NCBI GenBank assembly: GCA_010015655.1
Contig: ML976759.1
Span: 62,001-126,000, forward strand
Direction: 5' to 3'
DNA: 64,000 bases
Origin: Bimuria novae-zelandiae CBS 107.79
Lineage: Eukaryota > Ascomycota > Dothideomycetes > Pleosporales > Didymosphaeriaceae
Shown here: positions 55,555 to 64,000 of the stretch, piece after piece
How the letters are laid out: the number at the start of each line of letters is the position of its first letter
Position numbering within the stretch: position 1 is the first letter of the stretch
The notes under the pieces: generated by a model
Databases searched by the model: none
Seen by the model: the letters and a program-made list of their open reading frames with translations, nothing else
What the model was told of the DNA's origin: nothing
Position numbers and translations under genes: made by a program

Positions 55555-55808
55555 AATCAACCCCGAGAAAGACACGAGGCCGGCCCGCGAAGAAGACGAA
55601 CGGCGTTGCATCCTCTGCGTCACCCGAGGCTCCCAAACGCAAAGCCGGCCGACCCCCTAAGGCCTCCACACCAGCCAAAGCCACCACCCCGGCAAAGGCA
55701 ACAAAAGCACCGCCCAAGGGCAAGGCCAAGACCAAGACCAAGACAGCCCCCAAACCAGTCGCCAACGGTACCAGCACTGTTCGGCGCAGCGCTCGCTCCA
55801 AGGCGTAA
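51126..55808 (+). CDS. PDS5: Sister chromatid cohesion protein Pds5 (BimD/Spo76)
   Basis: The proposed CDS is join(51126..51482,51530..53392,53442..55808), 1,528 residues, with introns of 47 and 49 bp. Pds5 binds the cohesin subunit Scc1 and controls cohesin loading, release and acetylation. The N-terminal region FNQTLVGKPGKPIGLAELQSRL and HKDAGVRAWTACGIVDMFRLFAPNAPY match the family closely. The HEAT-repeat body includes HKILPLLDNPSHPYNSQHMYVLKSLAEFKSIV in exon 2. The C-terminal 230 residues are charged and disordered, with acidic runs and several AT-hook-like GRP cores (RGRPAKK, AGRPPKA) that could bind DNA. A (GAGCCG)n run encodes Glu-Pro repeats. Length is typical for fungal Pds5 and no damage was seen. 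Exon 3 continues directly from residue 740 with KELRKRIEENPPSPTLLETLTPLLYR. Confidence 0.95.
55523..55555 (+). repeat. GAGCCG hexanucleotide run in PDS5
   Basis: About five GAGCCG units in frame encode alternating Glu-Pro in the disordered tail. It is a likely length-polymorphic site, and slippage would keep the frame. Confidence 0.8.
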
Positions 55809-56774
55809 CCGCAGCGCGTCCTCGTCTTCAAATGTACCCTGTTTCTGTTCATTGCCCTCGTACATCCGTGTTTCCGCCGCATCATCTACTCTGGTTGCTT
55901 TACCCAAAAGAAAGCGTTCATGTACAGCGAGACTGACTTACTGCTAAACCCGCACGACTCATGAGCATTCCATTGCGTTTTTTAGGTTCCTGCGGAAAGG
56001 GCTGTGTTGTATTGTGTTGTTGTTCTTTGCTTGTATGGTTTCTCCGTCTTCGGGCTGCTTCGTGGTATATACCTTTTTCTTTCTGTATAGCAGTGTAGTG
56101 GGATGGGTTGTTTCGTCGGCGTGGTGTTTTCCATATGGAGGGTAGGGTGGGTGGTGTTAGATTTAACGGGGGGAGGTGGCGCAGGTGTGGATATGGGACA
56201 GTATAGCGAGTGCAATGATAATGTTTCGCTGTGAGTATATTGCTTCGCGTCGCAGTTATATATATAGGGCGACTCGCTGCTTGACGGCATCCATCTGCTT
56301 GAACGAAACGCACTGGGTCATTCTGTATACCTATTGAGCGGACGGGTTCCAACAAGACCAGTGAGGGTCCCACAGGGTACCATCTACATAAACCGCTTTT
56401 CCTTCCCATACAAATTATAAACACAAGCCACCAACTTCTCGCAACCCTTCTAAACATACCGCGCCCACGCCTCCGCTTCAGAAACTACGAAAAGCGCCGC
56501 GGGACAAACCTCACCCTCCCCTGCACGCCTGCACCGCGGTTGCTACACACATACGCATACATCTGCCTTCCCGCCCACCCTTTTACTTTCTACCCAGCGA
56601 ACAGACATGGCGTAGCCTGTACGCGCTTACCCACCTACCTTGTAGTTCCACTTATCCTCGACGCCCTTGTATCACGCCATTTCCCACCCAAGTTTCCCTT
56701 CTTCGCATCCTGTCCAAGTACATTCTTTAGTTAGTGACATACTCAGAAGTCTATCTTGGCGCAGCAGACCAGGG

Positions 56775-56945
56775 TGCTCTGCTCTGCTCTGCTCTGCTCT
56801 GCTCTGCTCNNNNNNNNNNNNNNNNNNNNNNNNNNNNNNNNNNNNNNNNNNNNNNNNNNNNNNNNNNNNNNNNNNNNNNNNNNNNNNNNNNNNNNNNNNN
56901 NNNNTGCTCTGCTCTGCTCTGCTCTGCTCTGCTCTGCTCTGCTCT
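56775..56945. repeat. (TGCTC)n microsatellite broken by a run of N
   Basis: Perfect pentanucleotide units flank an assembly gap on both sides, so the gap sits wholly inside the repeat. Confidence 0.95.
56810..56904. other. Assembly gap (95 N)
   Basis: Ninety-five unknown bases lie inside the TGCTC repeat. The true repeat length is unresolved. Confidence 0.99.
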
Positions 56946-57698
56946 ACTGCTTATGTAACACTAAGCTACCCACCACGTGCTCTGCTGATTAAAGGGGGAA
57001 GACCAAAATGGAGGGAGGCCTGAGCATCGATGTGGAGAGTTGTCTAGGAAAAGGTCGGAATAAATGCGCGAGGGGGCGGCTGAGGAGAAGGTAGGTTAGC
57101 CATCGCATTGCAAATAAAACCAGTAAGTAGTGCAAAGCTTCACGGGGAGTAGGAAGTTCCATGCTAGGCAGGGTTAAAGCCGGACCACTTGATGAAATGA
57201 GCTCGAGGACTGGGAGAGCGGGGGGCAAATAAAAAGGCCGGTACGGCTGATAGTGAAGTTATAAAACGTGGGTTACCTGTTGCGGACTTGCAGCGCAGAC
57301 CTAGTTTTCGTCCCGGATGAGAAACAATGCGTGAAGTTGGTCGTGCAAGGGCTCCCGTACGCCTTTGATATCCCATTAGCACGATGTCAAGACAGCGATC
57401 TCCAAGCTCGCCACTTCAAGCTTCCCGACAACAAATTCGCCAATTTCGATTTTTCATTGAAACCTCATCATACACCCTACCAATACGCAATGCAACCCAG
57501 ACACGGCTCCCGCCCCCTCCTCGCGAAAAAGAATCGTAGAATTGCATAGACCCAACACTATCCCAGCATTTTTTCGCCTGAAGCCGCTGACGGGGAAAAA
57601 GAGATACGTATGTGTCAGGTGAGAGAAAATTGGTGTCGCTTCTGCAGAGCGCCGACCAGTTGAGAAGATACGGATGCGATGGTGCGAGGGTCGAGTGT

Positions 57699-58470
57699 TT
57701 ATGCGGAGAACTTGCGCATGACCTTGGCGATGACTACCCACTTTGTTAGAGCTCGTTTCATGATTGGGAATAGGGAGCGTACCGTGGAGTGCAACGACGG
57801 AGAAGATGAAGACGACGGAGAGGGTCATGACGACGACAGGGTCGACCTTCAGCCCGGGAGACTCGTCAGTGTAGAGCCCTGGAGCGCGACGTTAGCATTG
57901 CTCTTGCGGGAACTGTTCGCCTCCGATTTATCCATTCTGTGCCCAATTGCATCCCTCTTCGCAAGGACTCAATCCAGTCCAAAAGGCTTCTGCTGAGTTC
58001 TAGGACTCCCACTTACTCAGCATCGTGCTGGAGCTTCCTCCCGCACCGGCCGCCCGTGTGCTGCTGGGCCTCTGGTTCGCCGACTTCTCTGCGCGGTCCG
58101 CAGCAGCCTTCCTTCGCATGACGGTCGCAGGGCCGCCCGGGGGCTTGGGAGACGAGGGGCGCGCGGTGGTGGAGCCGGAAGCGCCATTGGAAGGGGAGGT
58201 CGCGCGTGGGGAAGAAGACTGCGTGTCTGTTAGCTCAATGCTCTCGATTTGCGATGTGTGGGCGAGCATCAGGCTTGAGCAATAGCGGGCGAGACTTCGA
58301 AGCGTATGGAGCGCAGCGGCGAGCATGACCGCGAGTGACCATCAACTCTCCAGAACTGTGCCGGAAGCATCTTCCCTCCTCTTTCTCATACGCATCCATC
58401 GCTGGAGTCGCATGCTCTTCCACCTGTCCAGGCCCGCCCACAAACCCTCCAAATGCGTTTCACTCACCAT
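57699..58470 (-). CDS. SBH1: Sec61 translocon beta subunit (Sbh1)
   Basis: The proposed CDS is complement(join(57699..57733,57783..57878,58017..58218,58468..58470)), 111 residues. The first exon is the start codon alone. ATG is followed at once by the donor gtgagt, and the acceptor lies after a ctaac branch site and cacgcag, giving MSSSPRATSPSNGAS. The body has the conserved PPGGPATVMRRKAAADRAEKSANQ and RPSSTRAAGAGGSSSTMLRLYTDESPGLKVDP blocks (split across exons 2-3). One tail-anchor segment follows (VVVMTLSVVFIFSVVALHVIAK), then MRKFSA. It is the tail-anchored small subunit of the ER protein-conducting channel. All three splice phases close to exactly 112 codons. An alternative start inside intron 1 (MLAHTSQIES...) is in frame but unlike the family. 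Confidence 0.92.
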
Positions 58471-59403
58471 GATGAGAAGACCTTGAGAAGAGTACCGTCG
58501 AGTAAGATTGAACCGGGAGGTGTACGAGCGACAGAGTGCGAATTGGGATGGTGGGGAGAATTGATGGAAGTGCTACAGAGGCCACCTAGAACATTGGAAG
58601 TTCCGCCGGGGTCGGTCAGGGTTAGCGCGGCTGGGGCTCACAGCACCTGCACGGTTCAGGTCACGTGGTAATTCTGTACAACTTACTTTCACTAGCTTTG
58701 GACCTCGGTTCCCGCGAAAAACCTTGCCCTTAGAACAATAAGAAGTTGACATCAACAACAGCTCGATCCAGATTTGATCCTGAATTATGCCTAGAGATCC
58801 ATGGGAGATGCTCTACTTGACCAACAATCGCGAGAATATCTACACTCATTCTCTGAATTACGCTTAGCCACCGCACGTTTCGGGAAGTAAAAGAGAACAA
58901 AGTATCACATGATTCAGAAGAATGCCCCAAAATTGTTTTTTCATTACGCCAGTTGTTGCCGAACCTGTCCATCACCAAAACCCCAAATAGCCATTCAGAG
59001 CGAGCGACGGAGCCCCTCTCCATCGTAAAGAGGTCACCCATGTCCATCCAGATACGATTAAGAAAAAATCAAGCCAATCCTCAGCCGTCCCAAACTCCCC
59101 ACCAGATCCCAACCAAATAACGTGCCATCCTGGAGATAGAACCCGACTTGCAAACACCCCGTGTAGTACCCGCGTTCCAAAAGGTATATTATCTTTGACC
59201 AACCACGCAGTTCAGATGCAAAGCACGCCCATGAAGTGACACTGACCCAAGGGTAATTTTTCCTTCACCGACCGCCCAAAATATCCTGCTCCGCCCAATT
59301 TGGAAGACCGACGCTGTGTGGTATGCCCGGGACACCTGAAATGCAGAAACTCCGGATTGTGCATCAAACTCCCGACGGTAAAAATGGCAACTTGTGTATC
59401 TGT
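58471..59403. other. Intergenic interval
   Basis: 933 bp upstream of Sec61-beta and downstream of the next minus-strand gene. No gene recognised. Confidence 0.55.
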
Positions 59404-60888
59404 CTAGCCCCAAACCGAGGCTTGAACGCCCTGGTTGGGCGCGCTGCCCCACGGGCCCTTGTTCCAACCCATACCGACGCCCTTGTTGTCTGTGACGGTA
59501 GAGGAGGGGTTCAAGGACGCAGACGTGGTGGCATTCATATTAGAGGGTTGCTCGCTCGCGTTGTACGAGCCGTAGCTTAGGGGCGACGGGAGCGGTGTCG
59601 TTCGACCTTTGTTGTTGAGTGCAGCACCAGCGGGTTGGTTCTGGTTCGCGAGCGGGCGGGTACCGATCGGAGCAACACCGGAACCGTTGACCTTGGAACC
59701 CTGACGAGGAGGCGATCCGCCAGGGGACGAGTTCGAAGTACGGCTAGCCTGCTGGGCGTTGTCGAACCGAGCATAGGCAGAGTTCTGGTTTGCGCCGGGA
59801 GACGAGTTACTGTTGGCACGGCCCTCCTGTGCACCGCCGGTAGCGTCCTTCTCGCCTCGCGCGGGCATCTGGACCGGGGCTTCACCAGCACCATTGGGAG
59901 CTTGCATGCCAAATGGATCAAAGGCCAGAGGGGAAAGGCCGCGGCCGGCGGAAGATACGCGTACGTCCTGGCTGGAGGCAGGATTGTTATTGTACAACGA
60001 AGACGACTCCCCGTACAGGGCGCGGTGCTGGCGGGCGATGAGCTCGCGACGCTCTTCTTCACTCATCGCATTGGGACTCATCGAGCGGTCGGACTTGGAC
60101 CCAGAAACATCTGCATTACCCTAGTTAACCGCCATCCTTCTACTATTGTTGCCCAGATTCCGAGTCCTTACTTCTATGGTACTGCTGCTCTTGGTGGTAG
60201 TTGCGCAGCTCGCGCTCACGCTGGGCCGCCATGCGACGTTTTGCCTGGGCCATCTGGTCGGCATCGTTTGGGCGGGGGCCGTAGTTGCGCTGGTTCTGGT
60301 AGTAGCCCTGCACGTTGGATGCAGAGTGGGAGCGTATTCCGTCGTACTCGCTGACCGAATGGTGGCGCTGCGGGCCGCCCATGCGTGGGTCTGCTGGCGT
60401 TAGCCGGGCCGTGGTGTTGGAAACGGCGTCGTGGGCCGTACCAAACTCTTGATATGGGCGAGGACCCGGTCCCATGACGGGCATGGAGTCGCGACGGCCG
60501 CTATATTGCGGGAAGCCGAAGCCCTTGCCGGCACCGCTTTTCGCCAGGTTGTCGATGGCCCGGTCGACGTCTGTACTCGTACATCAGCCCATGTCTACCT
60601 ATAGCACAGTCTCCAGGGTCCAAGCGCCATGACTTCGAAGTATTTTGCTGGACCTCGAGAGCGGACTCGTTGGTGCAGACGTACCCTCAAATTGCGAAGC
60701 AAAGGCAAAGGGACTGAGCTCTTCGCGATTGACCGTCGAGCTCGCTCCTACAATCCTGTTATGACCAGTTCGTGGTGTTGTTCGACGCCGTTCGTACCTG
60801 AGCGCGACGGTGGCTGTGGCTGTTCCCAAGAAGCCTGACGGCCGGGTGCGGGCCAGGAGGACGACGGGTCCTGTTGGTAGTACGCCAT
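59404..60888 (-). CDS. Disordered Ser/Asn/Gln/Pro-rich protein, function unknown
   Basis: The proposed CDS is complement(join(59404..60110,60172..60570,60685..60747,60798..60888)), 419 residues. Introns are 50, 114 and 61 bp, and all phases close. It begins MAYYQQDPSSSWPAPGRQAS. Exons 2-3 hold the best ordered block: STVNREELSPFAFASQFED then VDRAIDNLAKSGAGKGFGFPQ and RRDSMPVMGPGPRPYQEF. A Arg/Gln-rich helical stretch (AQAKRRMAAQRERELRNYHQEQQYHR) and MSEEERRELIARQHRALYGE follow. The rest is low-complexity with TPLPSPLSYGSYN and a C-terminus of short Gly-Trp motifs (GVGMGWNKGPWG, ASVWG). It looks like a conserved but uncharacterised ascomycete protein. I recall similar sequences without a function. 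RRDS and SSPGGSPP could be phosphosites. Confidence 0.78.
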
Positions 60889-63407
60889 GGCCACGGGTGG
60901 AAGCTCGGTGCAAATTATTGCTCGGGAGCCAAAATATCAAGTCCGCAGCGGAGGAAGGTGCCGGGTGCAGCAATTCCGGACGCAGAAGTCGCACTGTGAA
61001 AGAAATGTTAGCCACCAAGATGCCAATTGGGACGACGAGGGCGCGAAGTTTGCAGCAAAGCGTAAACCCGGAACGGTGGTTGTGCAGGGCAAGTGAAGGT
61101 CGCAGAGATTTTCCCACGGGTTCGGGTCGCGCCGTCTGCCGTCAGTGCAAGGGGCTTACCAGTGAAAGGGAGGGTGAAGGTCCAACTCGCACAGTGCACA
61201 AACAAGCACGAAGGAGCGACAGCCCAGCTATTCACCCACAGTGAAAGCGGCGAGGGAGTGCAGAGACTCTTGAATGGAGAGCAGGTGTGGAGAATGCCGC
61301 GTGTGAAGGCCTCGAGGTTCTCCGTCCAAGGGGTCAAGGAACTAAATATCGACGGAGCGCGGGTCACAGACGCTCTCAAATTTCGGCTTGATCACGGACC
61401 CACGTCGAATGCACGCAATTAGGCTTGCTTCCCGCTGGCTCACTCACGTCTCCAAGCATTTCCAGGGTCCGCCAGCCTTGCCCCGGGAGCTCCGACATCA
61501 ACAAGAATCTCCGCTGGTTGCAACTGTGGCCGTTTTTTTTTTTGCAGTGCCAGAGCAGCCAGTGCCGGGCAGGCGGCCAGCTGCAGATGACGTCCGTAAA
61601 GGAGCCTGGCGCCAGCCTCCATCAGCTGCGGGACATGCATCTCAAGCGCGCAGGCTTAGCGACGCCCGGAAGCCGTTCGCCGTCGTGAGCAGACGGTGAC
61701 ATTACTTTACTTAAATGGCGCTGTCTCCTATGCCGTCGGCACGTGTGGTCGTTCGATGGACCCTCCCGCCGACTGCAAACAACAAAACATCTGCAACAAT
61801 GTAAACCGTCGCCATCCGCAGGCGCCTTCAACCCAACAGCCCGTTCTTTGCGGCTGCAAACGCTCCGCTCCCCGGCATAGAACGAGCGTGAGCCCTGCTG
61901 CTGCACGCTACTGCACACGTCGTCTGAAAAGAAACGCATGTGGGTTGGCATGCCATCTGCACACCCCACCTCTACTGCCGTCCAGCCCTGCCTCACCACA
62001 CACGCCCAACGCCAACCAATATTCGCGCTTCCTACGCCGTCCTGGTTCGGCAGGAGACTGCACGTCGCTGCCAGTGTGATCAACTCACCCCACCGTTGTC
62101 GCCGGCTACATGATTGACAAATTAGCATGGCGTCCTATTAATGAGCAGCTCGTACTCAAGTCTTGCGAGTATTTACTCGAACCGCCTCGTGGCGTTTCCT
62201 TCCATCATCGCACTTATATACCAGATGGCGAAAGGGCATCCTTGACAGAACAATGTGCGATCGTGATCGTGATATTTGCCGTGTTATCTAGCTACGCAGC
62301 GTGTAGTCAGCGACGCGATGTGCAGGTATCTAGAGCGACGGTGCACGGCGTTGATGCCAGAAGCAGATTTGGACCGCCGCCACCTCTTCTGTGCGGGTGC
62401 AGCGCTTCTTGTGAATCGACGGCCCAGCTGCGAACCGTGCTGACTACAGTTCGCAGACGCAAGACGCATGGTAGCGGCACCACCGCCAACCAGCACAATC
62501 CCAGGAGCTGGAGTGCATCGTGCGGCCAGGCGTCGAGGGATGGATGTTACCAAATATATTGTACAAACAATGCAAGAATCAGGCTTGAACAACAGCCGAT
62601 GCGCCGGCCGGGAGGACCAGGGTGAGCACGTTTCCGCACTTCGAGAGTCCTGAGGCTGCCGCTAATCCCTGCCGCTTACTCTCGTCCTCGCCTACACTGT
62701 ACGGTCTCCATAAAGGTCACATCAACAGCTCGGACTAGGCTTGACTCTTATATAGCTTCATATTTTCTTTGCTCGCGCTTTCGCGTACGTGACCGCGCAA
62801 TCGTCATGGTACCTTGTGACTACATCCTTCGGACTCCTTCCTGGTTGTGCCTCATTGCTGGTCACACAGCCCCACATATACGCCCTCATCACACGTAGGA
62901 GCATCAACTGCCACTGCTTTGTCTCATGGAACAACCCTGGGTTACCATGAGTTCGGCAACATGCTGGGGCTTTATTCGTGCCGTGGTCCATTTACCCAGA
63001 CAGGATGTGAAACTATAGACCAACGGCAGGGTATCAACTGACATTAGCATGGCTTCTTTGGCCACCGCCATACGAAGACTCTGGGTTGCAGCTTCCCGCT
63101 GCACAATGTGACTACCAACTTGGACGTTGATTCATCACAACGCATGGCGATACTCTTCAAAAATCGCTTCCACGACTACATTCACACAACGATACCCTTC
63201 TTTCCGTCGCTCTTCCCTACTTCTTCTACCGCCAAATATCCTCTTCCCCCTTTCCTCCTCCAAATTGAAAACACCCGCCGCGCTTTCTTTCTACAGACCC
63301 GCTTGTTATTTCGGAAGAAGTCGAACCCAGGTTACGAGAACGACCACTTTATTCGAATACTGTAGCTCGAGAGCAGCATAAATATCGCGGAAGCGTAACT
63401 GTGCTGG
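60889..63407. other. 2.5-kb interval without a supported gene
   Basis: Normal composition. It includes a T/poly-T run near 61,530 and short ORFs on both strands (longest about 170 codons at 61,622-62,128 minus and 62,110-62,625 plus) with no motif. The 150 bp before 63,408 are pyrimidine-rich and fit the F-box gene promoter. Confidence 0.5.
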
Positions 63408-64000
63408 ATGGCGTTGCCGGAACCGCATCTCTTACGGCTCCCGAACGAGCTCCTCTTCGACATCAGCGATTTACTATCACCCGACGGCATCCTAGCGCTC
63501 AAGCTTACAAGCCGACGCCTGAACACTGTTTTACCAGCCTTGACGGAGCTAAAGAACCGTAGGCCAAACAAATGCGTCCGTTTCGCTATTGAGAGGCTTT
63601 GCGCCTCGCCGAACGAAAAGCCCGATCATTTACGCTGTATACTCTGCAAAGCGATATACCCTCTAGCCATGTTCGCCTCCTCAAGCAGCCCGGCATGCTT
63701 TCCCCTCGGATTCGCACAAGGTGCGCCTCGGCCCGAGATTGTGGAGATTCCGCCGGGCTACTGCGCCTGGCATGTTAGTCGCCTTGTTCGGGTGATACGC
63801 ACTGAACCTGGGGGGAGGAACGAGTGGGTGAGCGATGTGAAGAGGATGTGTATGCACAGCGGCTGTATCGAAGGCTGGCACGATTGCGACTGTGCGTGTG
63901 ACAGCTGCGGTCACAAGATGGTGAGGACATACACACGGTTCTTAAACAACAAAACCGAATGCAAGAAGTTCCACTTCTGGAGGAACACCGCCGCTGGGCC
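63408..64000 (+). CDS. F-box protein, 5' part (runs off the window)
   Basis: An open frame starts at ATG 63,408 (MALPEPHLLRLPNELLFDIS) and continues for 197 codons to the last base without a stop. Residues about 10-45 form an F-box: LRLPNELLFDISDLLSPDGILALKLTSRRLNTVLP. The F-box would bind Skp1 in an SCF ubiquitin ligase. Downstream lie Cys pairs: RCILCKAIYP, then CMHSGCIEGWHDCDCACDSCGH, which could bind zinc. This Cys/His-rich pattern after an F-box is common in expanded ascomycete F-box families with unknown substrates. The 3' end and any introns lie outside the window. Confidence 0.8.
   Translation, partial: MALPEPHLLRLPNELLFDISDLLSPDGILALKLTSRRLNTVLPALTELKNRRPNKCVRFAIERLCASPNEKPDHLRCILCKAIYPLAMFASSSSPACFPLGFAQGAPRPEIVEIPPGYCAWHVSRLVRVIRTEPGGRNEWVSDVKRMCMHSGCIEGWHDCDCACDSCGHKMVRTYTRFLNNKTECKKFHFWRNTAAG

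Larger units (their letters stand above)
55809..57698. other. Intergenic interval with microsatellite and assembly gap
   Basis: 1.9 kb separate the 3' ends of the convergent PDS5 and Sec61-beta genes. There is no supported gene. It holds the TGCTC microsatellite and gap described separately. ORFs that span the gap are artefacts of the repeat. Confidence 0.6.

Noticed and set aside
56667..57023. ORFs with LCSALLCSALL repeats spanning the N run
   Set aside because: They are translations of the TGCTC microsatellite across unknown bases, not genes.
1..64000. CRISPR arrays, operons, ribosome binding sites
   Set aside because: The window is eukaryotic (spliceosomal introns, RIP). No regularly spaced short repeats of CRISPR type were seen.

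Overview
The window looks like nuclear DNA of a filamentous ascomycete (Pezizomycotina, probably Dothideomycetes). The reasons are short introns of about 46-60 bp with GT/GC-AG borders, typical ascomycete housekeeping genes, and a compartment of AT-rich transposon relics whose C-to-T and G-to-A decay is typical of repeat-induced point mutation (RIP).

Layout. Positions 1 to about 15,600 are a transposon nest with no live gene. It holds a decayed plus-strand Ty3/gypsy chromovirus polyprotein (about 2.3-5.5 kb), a Fot1/pogo-type DNA transposon (7,281-9,539) interrupted by a 386-bp solo LTR, a second solo LTR (9,712-9,897), and a nearly complete minus-strand gypsy element (10,259-15,438) that has both LTRs and a 5-bp target duplication but no integrase. 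Positions 16-25 kb form a border zone where mobile elements have hit genes. A GNAT acetyltransferase gene is broken by an 874-bp hAT element with an 8-bp target duplication. Next comes a divergent pair made of a HeLo-like/pseudokinase protein and an intact Ser/Thr kinase with a long tail. The 3' end of the kinase gene now lies inside a 1.3-kb Tc1/mariner-type insertion. Positions 25-29 kb are gene-poor.

From 29 kb onward the DNA is ordinary gene space: ATG3 (autophagy E2-like enzyme), RDS3/PHF5A (SF3b) divergent from a pinin-like gene, an eight-exon epoxide hydrolase, a zinc polyol dehydrogenase, CSN6 (COP9 signalosome), a small secreted protein, a family X DNA polymerase, TTI1, PDS5, Sec61-beta, a disordered protein of unknown function, and the 5' part of an F-box gene that runs off the end. 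Pol X, TTI1 and PDS5 form a run of genome-maintenance genes, with TTI1 and PDS5 sharing one promoter interval. RDS3 and the pinin gene likewise share a 364-bp interval.

The most interesting biology is the HeLo/pseudokinase plus kinase pair, whose architecture recalls MLKL and RIPK3, together with the insertion polymorphisms around it. Exon structures were worked out by hand from splice signals, frame continuity and remembered family patterns. No alignment or search was run.
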